Below are positions 1-18,115 of a DNA stretch of 64,000 nucleotides, piece after piece. The notes under the pieces were generated by a model, which was given only the letters and a program-made list of their open reading frames with translations, ran no database searches and was not told the origin of the DNA. Source of the DNA: Trifolium pratense (taxonomy: Eukaryota; Streptophyta; Magnoliopsida; Fabales; Fabaceae); the NCBI RefSeq assembly GCF_020283565.1, contig NC_060062.1:26100251-26164250 (forward strand). Direction: 5' to 3'. Numbering within the stretch: position 1 is the stretch's first letter; every line of letters begins with the position of its first letter. The translations under genes and the position numbers were made by a program.

Positions 1-660
1 TAGAAAGCCCGATACAAATTGATGGACACATGTATATCCATGTTAGCAAATATTGTATAAACGTCTACAATTATTATAAAATGTTAATGGCTTGAACCAA
101 TGAACAATGGTCTTAACATATCTCATTTCACTCTCAAATGTACACATTCAGAATTGTAGTTTATTTCACTATTTCAGGAGAGTCTCCAGAAGGCTGACAT
201 CAATACTCTAACCAACATATGAATTAGGTTTGTAGGCAGGGATAATAATTAGTATTTGTTCGGGAAAAAACTCGAGTGAAGTAGGTCAACTCCGCCAATC
301 ATTGAAAAAACAAATATCACCAGAAAAAAGTATGAGACCAAGAGGACTATGAGAAGGCAACACAATCCTAAATAATTCGGGAAGTGAACTAGAATTGAAG
401 ACAGAGATTAATAAGCAAATCTTAAATAAAAACACTTTCCTAAATCTAACTGATATTGTAAATATCACATCGCTGCAGAAAAAAAGTGTTTTACACTTGT
501 ATTTCATTCTTCCTTATCATCTAGGATGCTAGTGTGCGAGTATATGATGCTTATTAACTTAATATAAAGTAAACATCACGTCATATTGAAAATGAATATA
601 TTTGTCATCCTCTTTGGAGGGGGAGGGCGGATAGAAGATAATTTCCCCAAACTCAAGTAC
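1..660. other. No gene seen; presumed intron of the FCF2-type gene
   Basis: AT-rich sequence with no coding similarity that I can read on either strand. The FCF2-type gene on the minus strand has a donor site at 660-659 (GTACTT), so this stretch is probably the start of an intron leading to a last exon left of the window. I searched by eye for the expected basic C-terminal motif (DPKRHYKK-like) and did not find it here. Confidence 0.5.
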
Positions 661-1119
661 CTTTAGCAACTTCCAATCTCTCTGCAACTCAGGGGTGATG
701 GTTTGAGCAGGCATGTCGAACCTGGTAAAGATTTAAATACAATTAATAATTCCCATTTATGATTTCTAACAACAACAAAAACGGAGATATCAAAGGAAAA
801 ATATAAATAAATAAAATTCAGATGAAAAAAGTTATAATTTTATTAAAAAAAACACCTATAACTATATATAATCTATTCCATACCAATCTTTCCCAAGAGT
901 ATCCTTAACTTGCTGTCTCAGTAACTTGTTTACTTTTCGGGGATCGTTGGGAGGAACAAATAGCCCATTAACCAATTCTGAATTGGGTTTCCAAAGGGTG
1001 CTAGTTGGTGCCTCGATTTGAGGTTTGGTGTGAGATGGAAGATATGTAGCCTTGGACATAGATTGAATAGCCAACTGTGGTTGCCATGAGAGGCCGACGA
1101 CTGGTTTCTTCTCTGCCAT
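661..1119 (-). CDS. FCF2-type pre-rRNA processing protein, N-terminal two coding exons (partial)
   Basis: Two coding exons can be joined: 1119-884 and 721-661. The first begins MAEKKPVVGLSWQPQL and includes LWKPNSELVNGLFVPPNDPR and KLLRQQVKDTLGKDW; the second continues FDMPAQTITPELQRDWKLLK. This W-FDMPA-TPELKRDLQLLK block is the hallmark of the Fcf2 domain, found in nucleolar proteins that act in early pre-18S rRNA cleavage (yeast Fcf2; plant homologues are short basic proteins). The donor (GATTG/GTATGG) and acceptor (TTTACCAG/G) give an in-frame W codon. The open frame extends upstream to an ATG at 1146, but an acceptor-like GATTCAG just before MAEKK argues that the true start is 1119. About 98 residues are visible; the basic C-terminus is missing and should lie left of the window. 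RDWKLLK where homologues have RDLQLLK is a small oddity. Identification is from remembered family motifs. Confidence 0.75.
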
Positions 1120-1781
1120 TCCTGAATCAAAAGAAAAAATGCACATTGAAATCCCAAAACCAAATCCATTAAAAACTCAAACTGAATGAAATTTCATAAA
1201 ACTACATTACATAATTCACGAAATAGTACATTGGAGAAAAAACCAGATATTTAATTAGGTGAATTAAATAATAAGAAACCTATAAAAATCTACCATTTTT
1301 CATAATTTTTCTTTTCATGAGCGCTTATATAAATAATTGTTAACAGAATCAACCAAATCAACTAAATGATTCAACATCATTGTAAATTAGCTCCCGCATA
1401 CAATATATTCTCGCTGTTAACTTTTATTTAGCTAAAATATTGTCAAACTCTAGCTAAACTCATCTTAAACTCAATTCATAGTTAACCTAAACAAGTTAAT
1501 CTTATATAATATATATTTCGCAACAAACAAAAACAATGACAATCAACAAGAACAAGCACAAAACTCACACCTTTTTTCTTTTTAACAACAAAAGTATATA
1601 ACACAACACAAAGCACAAGCAATGCCTTGGTTGGTCACAAGATACAATAGACATCCTACTAACAGAGGCATATATCAGACAAAGGAAACAAAGAGCTACA
1701 ACTATCCCCACAAACTCAACACCTCCTGCACCTCGGACACCCACAAGCCCCAACTGTGCCAATACAAAACAAAAACACTAA

Positions 1782-1900
1782 GGTATCACGGTGGATATAC
1801 CAGAATCACAATGATCCACCGTGATTTTTTAAAAGCTAGAGTGTAGCTTCTACAAAATAACGGTAGGTCACAGTGATTCTGAGACATCCACCCTAATACC
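1782..1900. mobile_element. Small MITE-like element in the FCF2 leader intron
   Basis: The two ends are imperfect inverted repeats of about 27 bases: one begins GGTATCACGGTGGATATACC, the other end reads in reverse complement GGTATTAGGGTGGATGTCTC, and both continue into AGAATCAC. The interior is short (119 bp overall) and non-coding. I could not settle a target-site duplication, so the superfamily is open. Confidence 0.5.
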
Positions 1901-2353
1901 AAACATTAAATAAGAATATTGGATACATAACCAACTCACCTAAAATCAACAACAACAAAAAAAAATAAGAACAAGCACAAAACCCACTAAACTCACAGTC
2001 TCAACACTCACACTAAAATCAACAAAAACAATCAGCAAACACTAAAACCCACAGTCTCATACTAAAATCCACTAAACTCACTTACAATCTCATGCTAAAA
2101 TCACAATCTCACATCAGAAAACTACAATCTTTAAATCAGTTCAAAATTAAGTCAGTTCAAAATCACAATCTAACGCTAAAATTTTTTTTTAAAAATAAAA
2201 TAAAATCAGTTCAAAATCATTCATAAAAAAACATTCAAATTGCTTCACAAAATTTTCAACAACAAACTTATGAATTCAAAATCAACAATCAACAATTGTT
2301 ATTGAATAGAAATTGTGACAGACGGATGAGAAAACTTGCCTAAGTTACCTTAC

Positions 2354-2520
2354 CTTTTCAAAAACAGAAAACCGTCGTGGAGATTGAGAAGTGGCCGGAA
2401 AATCGCCTTCGCCGCCGGTGACCGGTGTTGGAGGGAATGGAGCGTACCTCCGTCGCTTAGTCGCTTAGTCGCTTTTCAGAGAGAGGCGGACGAAGAGGGT
2501 AAGAACTTAGACGAAGCGTG
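2354..2520 (-). other. Probable 5' UTR exon of the FCF2-type gene
   Basis: GC-richer island in AT-rich DNA. On the minus strand it ends AAAAG/GTAAGG, a strong donor at 2353, and could splice to the acceptor near 1124, just before the MAEKK start. The transcription start near 2520 is a guess. The plus-strand open frame here (2336-2521) has no recognisable content. Confidence 0.4.
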
Positions 2521-4326
2521 AAAGAAGAGAGAGTAGGCGTAACAGGGAAAGGGTTTGGAGGTTATACTAGTAATTTCAAAAATATTAAGGGTAGTTTCGT
2601 AATTTCTCACTATACAAAAATTTGTCTACGTTTGGGGGGGGCCGTTTTTATTTAGGGTTCCTTTGAACTTATTTTTTAGTTTATTAGAAAAAGTCTATGC
2701 AAATAAATAATTTTTTATTTATTTTTATAAGATTTTTAACGTAAAAGTAAAAATAAAAATATTATGGGTTTTTAATATTATATTTTAAAAAATAAAAATA
2801 TTATGGATTTTTTAATATTATTCAATAGTATTATGGATTTTTTTGAACATATCATATTACATGTCATTAATGTTTTGTTGATAATGGTTATTTCATGGAT
2901 ATTGTTACTCGCGTTAGAAAGATGAATACCAAATTGCGTGTTTCTGATAATAGAGTTAGGATTGTATTTTGAGTATGATTTTTTTTTTAGGTCAAAGATG
3001 ATGAAGAAAGATGAATATTGTTAAGTTATTATTATTTTTTATCTTATTTTGAGATCTGGGGAAGATTGATGAACATGATGAGTATGTTCATCAAAATTCT
3101 GAATTTGTTTAATTTTATTAAAAAAATGATTTTTAAAAATAAATATATGTAATTTTTAATAATAAAAAAACATAATATTTAATTTTTAAAAAATTAATGA
3201 TATGGAACATGATTTGTCCACATTGACATTGCCACATCATCATATAGTTTGACACATCAACAAAATTTTGACCAAATTAAATAGAGGATCAAAAGTTCAA
3301 GTTTCTCAAAATAGAGGGATCAAAAAGTTGGCTTTTAAAATAGGGGGATGAAAAGTTCAAGTTTTTCAAAATAGGGGGACCAAAAGTGCATTAAAGCCTA
3401 ATATATATTATCAAGTCTCAACTCAACTATTTATTTACAACACTTTAGTTTAGTATTATACATACATAAAATAATATTATAATATGATAAAAATACACGC
3501 ATAAAAAAATAGTATATATATGGGGAGAGCAAACAGTGATTTCTTTTTTAAATATATGCGATGTTGTCAATACAGTGTATTGAAATAATAAAAATATTTT
3601 CAAATTTGTCTATTATTAGTAATGTTTTGGACAAATTGACTAATACAAAGCATATTTGAGGACCAAACTAACAAACAAAAGATAAATTTGAGGGTTTGAG
3701 AATCAAAATAACTATAAAAAAAATGTTTAAGAGTCAAAATAATTGTTCTTATTTTCAGCCCCCGTATAGTAAGTTTCTGGATTCGTCCCTGATTAGGATG
3801 ATGACAGAACATATTCATTAAACTTTTAATTAATTTATACAATCACACACATATCGTATAATGCTTTAACAATATCTAACTTACTCGTGCGATGCACGGG
3901 TCTTATGCGCTATTTTATACTATAACGTCAAAAAATTATTTGTATAAGTAGTAAATTTAAAATTGAAACAATTGGAGCAAAGATATTAATTTGGAAATTA
4001 TTGGAGTTTTCATTATCTCTTACCAAAAAATTACTGCATTATCGAATTTGACATTTATATTAATTTGAAACTTATTGGAGCAAAGATAAACCAACTTAAC
4101 TCATACTCAAATATCGAATATGATAAAAATCATACAGGACATAACAACCATTAGTAAATTTTATTTTATCTAATTTTTTTTTAGCAACATTAAAAAAGTA
4201 GTTCTGACAATCGACCAACTCCTTATATTTACAAAGATTGGACAAAAGATTTTTAACAAAAACATTAATTATTTAAAAAAAAAACAATAAAATACACAAA
4301 ATAATAAAATGAACTCAAAAATACAC

Positions 4327-4359
<33 letters not shown>

Positions 4360-5224
4360 TACAATTAGTACCCCATATTAAATGGATGTAAGTGGATGAT
4401 GTAGCTAAATGAAAGGTTTTCATTGGTTTGTGGAGTTTAGATAGACAATTTCATAACTCTCTAGGATTTATATATATAGATATTACGCCGCCCAATAATA
4501 CTTTAACAAATACAAATTTTATAAAAGTTTATGTCGTATACATCATCTATGTTAATTATCACTCTTTATATAGAGTTAGAAGTTAAAATAATTAAACAAA
4601 TAAATTTGTGTAATCCAATCAATGTGACACCCTACGATTTTTATCAAATTACACACACTAGTAAGCTACACAAACGAGTGTGCTCTACTGTCCGATGTGA
4701 GACTTAAGAATTTTATTTTCAATTCAGACATAATGTTCTCTTGTTCCAACACACTTTTACTCCATTCAATTTCAGCTAACTTGAAAGTCTTGTTTATCCA
4801 CCAATTCTTTCATGATATTAAATATGCCGATTTTACTCTAAAGTGTTAAAATAACATAAAAAGAATTTGAAGAATTCATCTAAGCCTCCAAACTCCCTTC
4901 AATACATTTCTTGAATTCCCTCAAATCAGAAGGTTTTGATATTCTAAAGAAAAAAAAACATGTACTCCACAAAACTCTTCTCTCAAAGCTCTCTATTTCT
5001 TCGTCCTTCAATGTTTTTTCCAATGCCCTCCCCTCTAAACTCTCAATCAAACTATTAGAAAGCAAGTTTTTCACCATGAATGTGAGTGAGATAACTATCA
5101 AATAAAAATAAAATATGTAAACTTTTTTTAAATGATATATGGTTGGAAGACAGTGGTACTTTGACTCTAGATATGAATTCCACTGTGGATATAATATGTT
5201 AACCGATGAAAAGTATAACATCAA
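2521..5224. other. AT-rich intergenic DNA with repeat relics
   Basis: No gene is supported. At 3275-3400 there is a relic made of repeated phrases such as AGGGGGATCAAAAGTTC, resembling one arm of the GGTCCCTTA-type palindromic MITEs at 33.7 and 43.2 kb. At 4496-4570 there is a scrap related to the foldback elements at 28.3-29.1 kb. An AAT microsatellite lies at about 4326-4358. The open frames at 4880-5224 read nothing recognisable. Confidence 0.6.
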
Positions 5225-5297
5225 GCGCCTGTAGCTCAGTGGATAGAGCGTCCGTTTCCTAAGCGGAAGGTCGTAGGTTCGACCCCTACCTGGCGCG
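5225..5297 (+). tRNA. tRNA-Arg (anticodon CCU)
   Basis: A 73-base cloverleaf: acceptor stem GCGCCUG pairing with CUGGCGC (one U-U mismatch) and discriminator G, D arm with GCUCAGUGGAUAGAGC, anticodon loop UUCCUAA giving CCU at positions 34-36, and T arm GUAGGUUCGACCCCUAC. Box A and box B promoter elements are intact. There is no intron and CCA is not encoded, as in nuclear tRNA genes. It decodes AGG (arginine). A T-rich tract follows, suitable for Pol III termination. Confidence 0.96.
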
Positions 5298-5714
5298 ATT
5301 CTAACTTATTTTTGCCATTTTACACTCAAATTGCATTATTTACAGTTTATTTAAGCAACACCCTCATTCAACATATATTAATCAATGTGCAGTATTTTGA
5401 AGCAACCAATAATGTTCTCAATTTGGAAGATAGAAAATCACATCCAATCTAAATGATCATTAACTCAATTTGAGTTTTTAGCAACCACAAAACATTACAA
5501 ATATAAAAAAATATTTAATTTTTGTTTTTCAAAAATCACATGTTTGATCCTAAACTTGAATTGCTATGTGACACAATTTTTTTATTGATTCTTCAACAAA
5601 TACAAATTACCACAAACATTTGATGTTTCTTCATCACCTCTCTAGTTTACCCTACACTTTCCTTGTTTCTCATAGTTTTCCAAAACAACAAACAATCTTC
5701 TTCATAAAAAAACA

Positions 5715-8707
5715 CTAGCACTTTGGAAGATCTTTGGGTGGTGGAAGTATGGACTCATTAGGGCCTCTTCCATTGTCTACTATGAATGCCATTTTAAGTC
5801 CCCATGTTGTGTGCACTTCTAAATGGCAATGCAGAAACCAAACACCTTCACAATTCACACACAATATATACAAGAAATTTAGGCCACATAATCTAAATTT
5901 AAATGTTCATATACTATTTATAATTTTTTATAATAATATTTGAAAAATCAGGTCACTAGTTAAAGAAACAAAAAATAGAAACCAAATATAAAACCTGAAA
6001 CTTTAAGAGGAGCACACTCCAAAATCTCAAGTCAACATAACTATCTAGACTAATTTAAGTGGAAAATCTATTTTTCAACATAAATCACTTTACATTTCAC
6101 TTCATTTTCATTTTTCTTGCCGCATAACCAAACATATCCTAAGTTGTTTGTGCGAAAAGTTAGAAAGAAAAGAAGAAAAAAAAGTGATTTTTGCTACCTG
6201 GGTTATCTGCCCTGAATCTGATTGCAACCCATCCATCATTTGGTACTGACAATGTATTTCTTTCAACCGGGTCAACAAGATTAAACCTTAAAGTATCCTT
6301 TATAGGATCAAAGTTCCCTAAACCTTGTCCAACAACAAAGAAATTGAACCCATGCAAATGAAATGGATGATTTTCTGGTGCTATCATTGCAGTGCCTTGA
6401 AGAACAATTTGAACACTTGAATTAAAATTCAATCTATAAACTCTTGTACCACTATCAGTATGAAGATTACCCGGTTGATCGGTTCCGGTATAATCGAAAA
6501 TCATAGGTGGATTTGCAGGAAAATCATCAGTAAAAACACCCTTAATATTAGAGTAATGTGCTTGAAGAAGTGAAATTGTAGGCATTAAAAATGTGAGATT
6601 GTTTATAGCAGATACAAGTTTGTTACCAGTGAGACATGTATCACATGGATTAAGTCCAACAGTTATAGCAAACAAAAGAGAATGATCAATGGTTGATGAA
6701 ACTTTTGTAGGGTAGGTGTTTGAATTAATGCTTCTAAGAGAATCAATGAAAGTTTTTGTTATTGGTGTTGCATTAAGTGGAGGAATGTATGTTAAAAGTG
6801 TTTTGGTGTATGGCGGTGTTCCTTTGTAGCGAAGTGTAGCAATTGAAGAAAGGTTGTCAAAGCCGATAGGTGCATCCATGAAAGGCGTTGTTGCTATTAA
6901 GTACTTGCCGATATGTTTGTTGGCAGTTAGAAGAACATTTGTGGTTTGGCCTGGACTTAGAAATATTGTGTCGATTTCGAAAGGTTTAAGGTATGATGCA
7001 TCTGCTTCAACAACTGTTAGTTTATGGTCTGCAATTTTGAAGAATAGTTCGTCGTTTAAAGCTGCGTTTATAATGCGTAGTAGATAGGTCTTGCCACTTT
7101 CGACATGTAGAGTGTAACCTGTAAAAGTTGATAAAGATCAATATTTCAAAAGAGGTTCTAAAAATGGTCTGTGACAGTGATCGGAGTCGTGACATCGATT
7201 TTTTGATGTCTATGGTTGCAAGCGCCTAAAATGCACCATAATTGAAGTTGTATCAACTGCATTTGACACTGATTCTGTGCAATATCAAGGATTGCAACAC
7301 GACTGCTACTATGAGAAATAGTGAGATTCTAATAAACTAGTTATTTAAATATACCCTGAGAAATGCAACCGGGAGCCGGTCCTGGATGACCGTTGATGGT
7401 ATGAGCATCCGAAATATTTGGTGGCATACCAGAATTTGTTGCTTGATTAACCACAGCTTCAACATCTGATTTCCACCATTCACCTAAAACTCATACAAAA
7501 AGTCAAGGTTAACACAAAGGTAATGTTTAATAAATGATTACTATCTTGCTAATTGCAAAAGTACTTGCCTAGAATGATTATCTTTTCTTTGTCAGGTTTA
7601 GGAAATGGATAAGGAATTCCTCTTTTAGGCAAAATGACAATAGCACCATGCATTGTGGCTCTTAGCCAAGTGATATGTGCATGCCATAGAAGTGTGCCTC
7701 TTTGACCTGTGAGAGTAAAGTTGTAAACAAAGCTTTGGCCTGTCTGAATCGGGCATTGTGTGACATATGCTGGTCCATCAGACCAACAAGTCCTAAGTTG
7801 TTTGATTCCATGCCTGGCATTAAGTCCAAAAATTACTGATCAAAGTGATGTTTAGATAAACAACTTAATTTAGTGCTTATAACATAAGTGTTTATCATAC
7901 TAGTCAATCTGTTTCATATAAGCTATAAGTTGTTTTTATAAGTTATCTAGGAGAGGCTTATGGAAATAAGTTGAAAACAACTTATAGACATGCCATACGC
8001 GTTTTCTTAAACTCTCCAAAATAGTCTTACAAATGATTATGTCAATAGATAAGCTCAAATAAATCAATCCAAACAGTAGCACGAGTGCTTAAGAAGCTTT
8101 AATTCTCACCAGTGGATTGTAACATTGTGTGTAACATGGTTAGTGACCCTTACTATTACAGTGTCATCCTCTCTTGCATATAGAGTTGGCCCTGGGAATT
8201 TTCCATTGACTGAGACAAAAGTTTTTGTTGAACAAAGCTTTGTTTCATTCTTCAATACCACCTGTGATAAGGCATTGGAATAATGAGGTCTTTGAAAAAA
8301 AAAAAAAGAAGCTTATTTAGAGTTTATTCGGACTTATCTCATCGCATAAGTATCGACACTAGAGTTTATTTAGAATACACTTATAAAATAACTTACGACA
8401 TCTCGTGAATATGTTTTTAGCTTATTTTAATAAACACTGGTACAAAATAACTTACTTTCAAATAAGGACTTAATTAAGTTGTTTATTTCATCTCTCTCTG
8501 TGTCACCAGTCACCAATTCATCTTTGATAAGGCCAAACCTTTTTTTCTTATTAATTATTATCACATTTTTAACTTAAAATGAACCTGAAAATTTGAGCAT
8601 AGGATAGGAAGTGTACTTACATTAAAATTGTAATGACGCACCAAGGAATGAACAAAGGTTGGAAATGAAAGAGCTACCAAAAAAATTGCTAGAAAGTGTG
8701 GCTCCAT
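5715..8707 (-). CDS. Laccase (multicopper oxidase), six exons
   Basis: Exons 8707-8621, 8261-8110, 7813-7569, 7483-7355, 7118-6198 and 5845-5715 join in frame to 554 residues, near the family's usual 560-580. An N-terminal signal peptide (about residues 1-22) precedes RHYNFNV. All four copper-ligand regions are present: HWHG (79-82), WHAH (123-126), HPFHLHG (from 455) and HCHLEVH (517-523). The residue ten after Cys518 is Leu, as in high-redox plant laccases. The protein ends ...PPPKDLPKC. Plant laccases are secreted glycoproteins that oxidise monolignols and flavonoids in the cell wall with O2. All introns are GT-AG except intron 3, which is GC-AG (CTAG/GCAAGT). The 7.8-8.1 kb intron carries a Tourist-like repeat. 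I cannot assign an Arabidopsis orthologue with confidence; it looks functional. Confidence 0.93.
7822..8090. mobile_element. Tourist-like MITE relic in laccase intron 2
   Basis: Contains the phrases GATAAACAACTTAAT, AAGTGCTTAT, AGGCTTATGGAAATAAG and, at the far end, AATCCAAACAG, which match the repeat found twice in the adenylosuccinate lyase intron (13.0 and 15.0 kb). The terminal inverted repeats are eroded here. Confidence 0.55.
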
Positions 8708-9549
8708 TCTATTCAGCAATTAATATTTTTTTTTTTTCTGTCAATTCAATCCTTCACTGACACTTAATTAATCTCTTCTAGTTTGAATACTAATGTATGA
8801 CCAAGCACATTAACATTATATAATGAAATAATTTGTGATGTTATGTCATTTTACATATGGTAGGTGACTACTAAAAAATGCTAGCTATGCACATTTTGAA
8901 AATTATATCAAAGTTTCTTGCATGCTACACAATATTGTCCTTATCAGTCCTGTTTGATATAAAACTATTGCTGCTATTTTCATTTGATAGATACCCTTTT
9001 CATTGAGTTGATAAATACTTCTCAGCTACAAATACTTGTTTTTATCATTACCAATATATAGCAATTTTTTGACAATCATTTTTCCTTGTATGTATATATT
9101 GTAAGTGTTATTCTTCAAATATACACTGCTAGGAGATTGATTTACCTGTCAAATCTTAGTTATTATATTAAATATGTTGTACCATCATTACATACCAAAA
9201 TGATTCAAATGGCTTATCTTTTTCAATTTGATTTTTGTGATTCCTTGTCATAACTTGCTGCCTTTGTACTTCACTATATACTCACCTTATTAGGCTAAGA
9301 TCAAAACTCACATTTTTTGCATTGTAAAATAAGCTTATACTTTCCAACAATTAGTTGAAGTTGAAAAGATTAGTTTTTTACCACTGCTAAAGAAGTTTTT
9401 ACGTTTTAAATCGCGATTTTAACAACCTTGCATGTGACTATTCAGTTCTTTCTTTTGATTAGTAACTTACAAACACTAAGAAATTATTATTCATCATTCA
9501 CATTATATATGAATTGAAAAGAGCTTATTGTGGTTTGAATAAAATGATT
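8708..9549. other. Intergenic, laccase promoter side
   Basis: AT-rich spacer between the laccase start and the end of the Bet v1-like gene. No coding sequence or repeat that I recognise; presumably holds the laccase promoter. Confidence 0.5.
8815..8822 (-). promoter_or_regulatory. Candidate TATA box of the laccase gene
   Basis: TATATAAT on the minus strand about 110 bases upstream of the laccase ATG, a plausible distance for a plant promoter. AT-rich context makes chance occurrence likely. Confidence 0.3.
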
Positions 9550-10092
9550 TCACTGTGGTGGTGAATTATTTCTTGATGCAGCTTCTACAGCACCCTCAAT
9601 CTTATTAATACAAGATTTATAAAGAAATCCTAGATAATCCACTAAGCTATTTTCAGAAACATCTTCTAGAGGATTTATCTCAAAAGACCATTGAATAAGA
9701 GTTGATTCATCACCATAATCAAGTAGTTTTAGTGAATTTATAGATCCATCTAAACCAACATTACTTGCTTCCATTTTATAAACAAAGCTATGTGATGATG
9801 AGTCCTTTGAAACCAACCTCTCTTTGATCCATGATCTTTCTCCATCTTGTTGAGGAAACATGAAACCAGAAACTAATCTAACATAGCCTGGTTCATCTTC
9901 AATTCCAGTTAAGGTAGTGCATCTTTCTACCATTGGCATCCATTGAGAAAGTCTCTTAGTTTGTGAGACTATGGTCCAAACTTTGTCAATAGGTGCACAA
10001 ATTATGCCACTAACTGAACCATGCCATTTACCATTTCCAGCTTCAATAGCCTGCAAGACATGAATTAATGTTAAAGTAATATCATAATTCAT
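9550..10092 (-). CDS. Bet v1/START-like protein, similar to lachrymatory-factor synthases
   Basis: A 180-residue frame. From about residue 16 it reads GNGKWHGSVSGIICAPIDKVW, the usual opening of plant polyketide-cyclase/Bet v1-fold proteins annotated as lachrymatory-factor-synthase-like. It continues with LSQWMPMVERCTTLTG, PGYVRLVSGF, WIKERLVSKD, the SFVYKMEASNVGLDGSI strand region and a C-terminal helix (YKSCINKIEGAVEAA). Members bind small hydrophobic ligands in a curved sheet and helix cavity; few have a known reaction. The start is uncertain: TGTCTTGCAG at about 10051-10060 looks like a splice acceptor directly before the GCT codon (10050), so the first 14 residues may be intron and a short first exon may lie upstream. 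I did not find a convincing first exon. Length fits the family if most of the protein is in this exon. Confidence 0.72.
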   Translation of the reverse strand: MNYDITLTLIHVLQAIEAGNGKWHGSVSGIICAPIDKVWTIVSQTKRLSQWMPMVERCTTLTGIEDEPGYVRLVSGFMFPQQDGERSWIKERLVSKDSSSHSFVYKMEASNVGLDGSINSLKLLDYGDESTLIQWSFEINPLEDVSENSLVDYLGFLYKSCINKIEGAVEAASRNNSPPQ

Positions 10093-12308
10093 ACTATATC
10101 ATAATTAAATAAAGTACTATATAGTAATCTTAAAGAATGCATAAATTGGAAAATGAAAGGAGGGTCATTGACTAATGAATCATATCAGGACACATCTACA
10201 TACCATGCATGTTAATTTCTATTACTCCTTCTTAGTTTTGATTAATTTGATAGACCTTCACTGTTTCATTTGGAGTATAGCTTTTTACAGAAAAACTTTT
10301 ATTGTTAGTATAATATATGAATGCAGCTTTCTATCTTGTAAATTAATCGGAATATTCAAGGCAAAATTTGTCATGTTCATTTGATAAAAGACAAAAAACA
10401 CTATAGTGCTTTCATATCTAGACTGATAATTCCAAAAGATAGGCTTAGATATTTCCTCCATTTCTTGGTTATTAGACATATATTACATGTTATTTTGATG
10501 CCTACAAATATTTTAATAACTTGGTATTCCAAATATACTTTAGATAATTTGTTTTACCCTTTGTTCTTCCATTTATATTTTTATGTTGACAAGATGAATT
10601 TTTCATTAATGACTAATTTTTTGTTGTCCATAAACAAAGTAACAAATATCACTAAAACTCACGCACATCTGTGAAGTCCAGGATTCAAATTCGACAAAAG
10701 TGTCTAACCTAACAATATTGACATTATCGGTTGAACTAAGACTTATGGATCCAGATAAATTAGGCTATAACATGTTCATAATGTTCCTGATGAATTTTGC
10801 AAAGAAGAAATCAAAACTGAACTTACTAAAGGAATATCAAGATAAGGCTATATTAGAAAGTTATGTATGATTGTCAATGACATTGTAGCCTAGTAAACAA
10901 GAGGGGTGAGGGGTTTCATTCAATCCCTCCATATATCCCATTTCCCAAATACACACACACCTACATCACATTATTGTGTACCTCATACCTTACTTAAAAA
11001 AGGCTAAAAGTGATGATGCATTATGTCCTTAATTTGTACTACTATATTTTAGCCGACATATATAGTAGTTGATCATATGTTCAGAGACGTAAGTTTTCAT
11101 TTATAAATAAGACTAAAGGTAAATATTTGCATAGTTGTTGAGGGATTGTCAAATGTGGCTCTCAAATTTTCTGAGGAGAATATTTTTCATGAACGATATG
11201 TGTTTGACATGCTATCATTTTCCTGAAGTGTGAATCAGGTAAAAATATTACTAAAGTAACATCAGACAGAGGTAAAAATATTTCATAAATTTTGCTTATA
11301 TTTTTTTGTTACAGACGGATTAATATTAAAGGGAGTTAACGGTAAGACCAAATTTGGAGATTAAAAATCGGCATGTAAGGTGAGGGTTATCCTTACTTTA
11401 TAAATATATATTCAGATCATCTCGTAATTGATGTGAGACTTCATAGACTAATCATATTCGGTAAAAGAAAAAAAAACTTAAACAAAAGCACCTTTAATGA
11501 CTATCTGTTACAAAAATGCTTATATTGCAGTTACCCTTTAACGGCTGCTATTGGCAGTATTTGATGAATTGAATGACTACCAAATACCAATGATTACAAG
11601 TATAGTACCACCATAATTCCTCTTTAAAAACGATTCATCAAGCTCAATGAATAATCTGTATTTTAAGAAATTATATTCACAATCTTCAAGACACATATAG
11701 ATTATCTCACGTAACAAACATTTGTGTAAAAGCCACGTAAGTGTACAATGTCATGTCACATAGTATACGGGCTAACGACCATTTAAACATTTTTGTAACG
11801 GTCACGTAAACGTACAATATCATATCACTCCTTAAACGTTCACATGAACATTTTTGCAATGATCATTAAAAGGGTAATAGCATGAATTGTTACTAAGTTA
11901 AAGATTTAATCTAAAACTTTTTTTTTGACAACGATTTGATTTGAAATTTAAAAAACTAAAAAGATTAATATATTCTTACTACCGATTAAACCTAAAGATC
12001 CTTTTATGAATTTGACCTTTTGAGCTTATGCGAAACAACTTGTTCTCACTTTCTCTCTTGCCGGATTTCTCTCTCTGGCCGCCGTTCTCTTTCTCTCTCG
12101 GTCACTCTCTGTTAGTGTTTCTGCTTTCTCTTTTACAACTTGTTTTTTTTTTGTTTTTTTTTATTTGCTTATTTATTTGTTTATTCATTCATTTTCTACC
12201 CAATTAAAATAAATAAAATATTCTCCGAGAAGGAGGAGGAAGAGAAGAAATAAAGCAGAGAGAGTGAAAGTAGTAGCAGCCGTAAGTCTCACTTCAAAAC
12301 CCCAACTT
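10093..12308. other. Intergenic; adenylosuccinate lyase promoter and leader at the right end
   Basis: No gene supported. At 11729-11870 a phrase like GTCACGTAAACGTACAATATCAT occurs in two to three degenerate copies. The CT-rich tract at 12044-12130 (CTCTCTC runs, GCCGCCG) is typical of a plant 5' UTR and lies just ahead of the adenylosuccinate lyase start at 12309. Confidence 0.5.

Positions 12309-18115
<5,807 letters not shown>

Noticed and set aside
4880..5224. Coding region just before tRNA-Arg
   Set aside because: Frames on both strands lack recognisable motifs and composition is like the spacer.
6854..7087. Plus-strand frame over the laccase gene
   Set aside because: Antisense shadow of laccase exon 5, which has full family motifs on the minus strand.
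10285..10479. First exon for the Bet v1-like gene (MSNNQEMEEISK)
   Set aside because: No donor site that joins in phase 0 to the acceptor near 10051 could be found.
12264..12308. Upstream GTG start for adenylosuccinate lyase
   Set aside because: Plant genes start at ATG; the first in-frame ATG is 12309 and gives a normal transit peptide.
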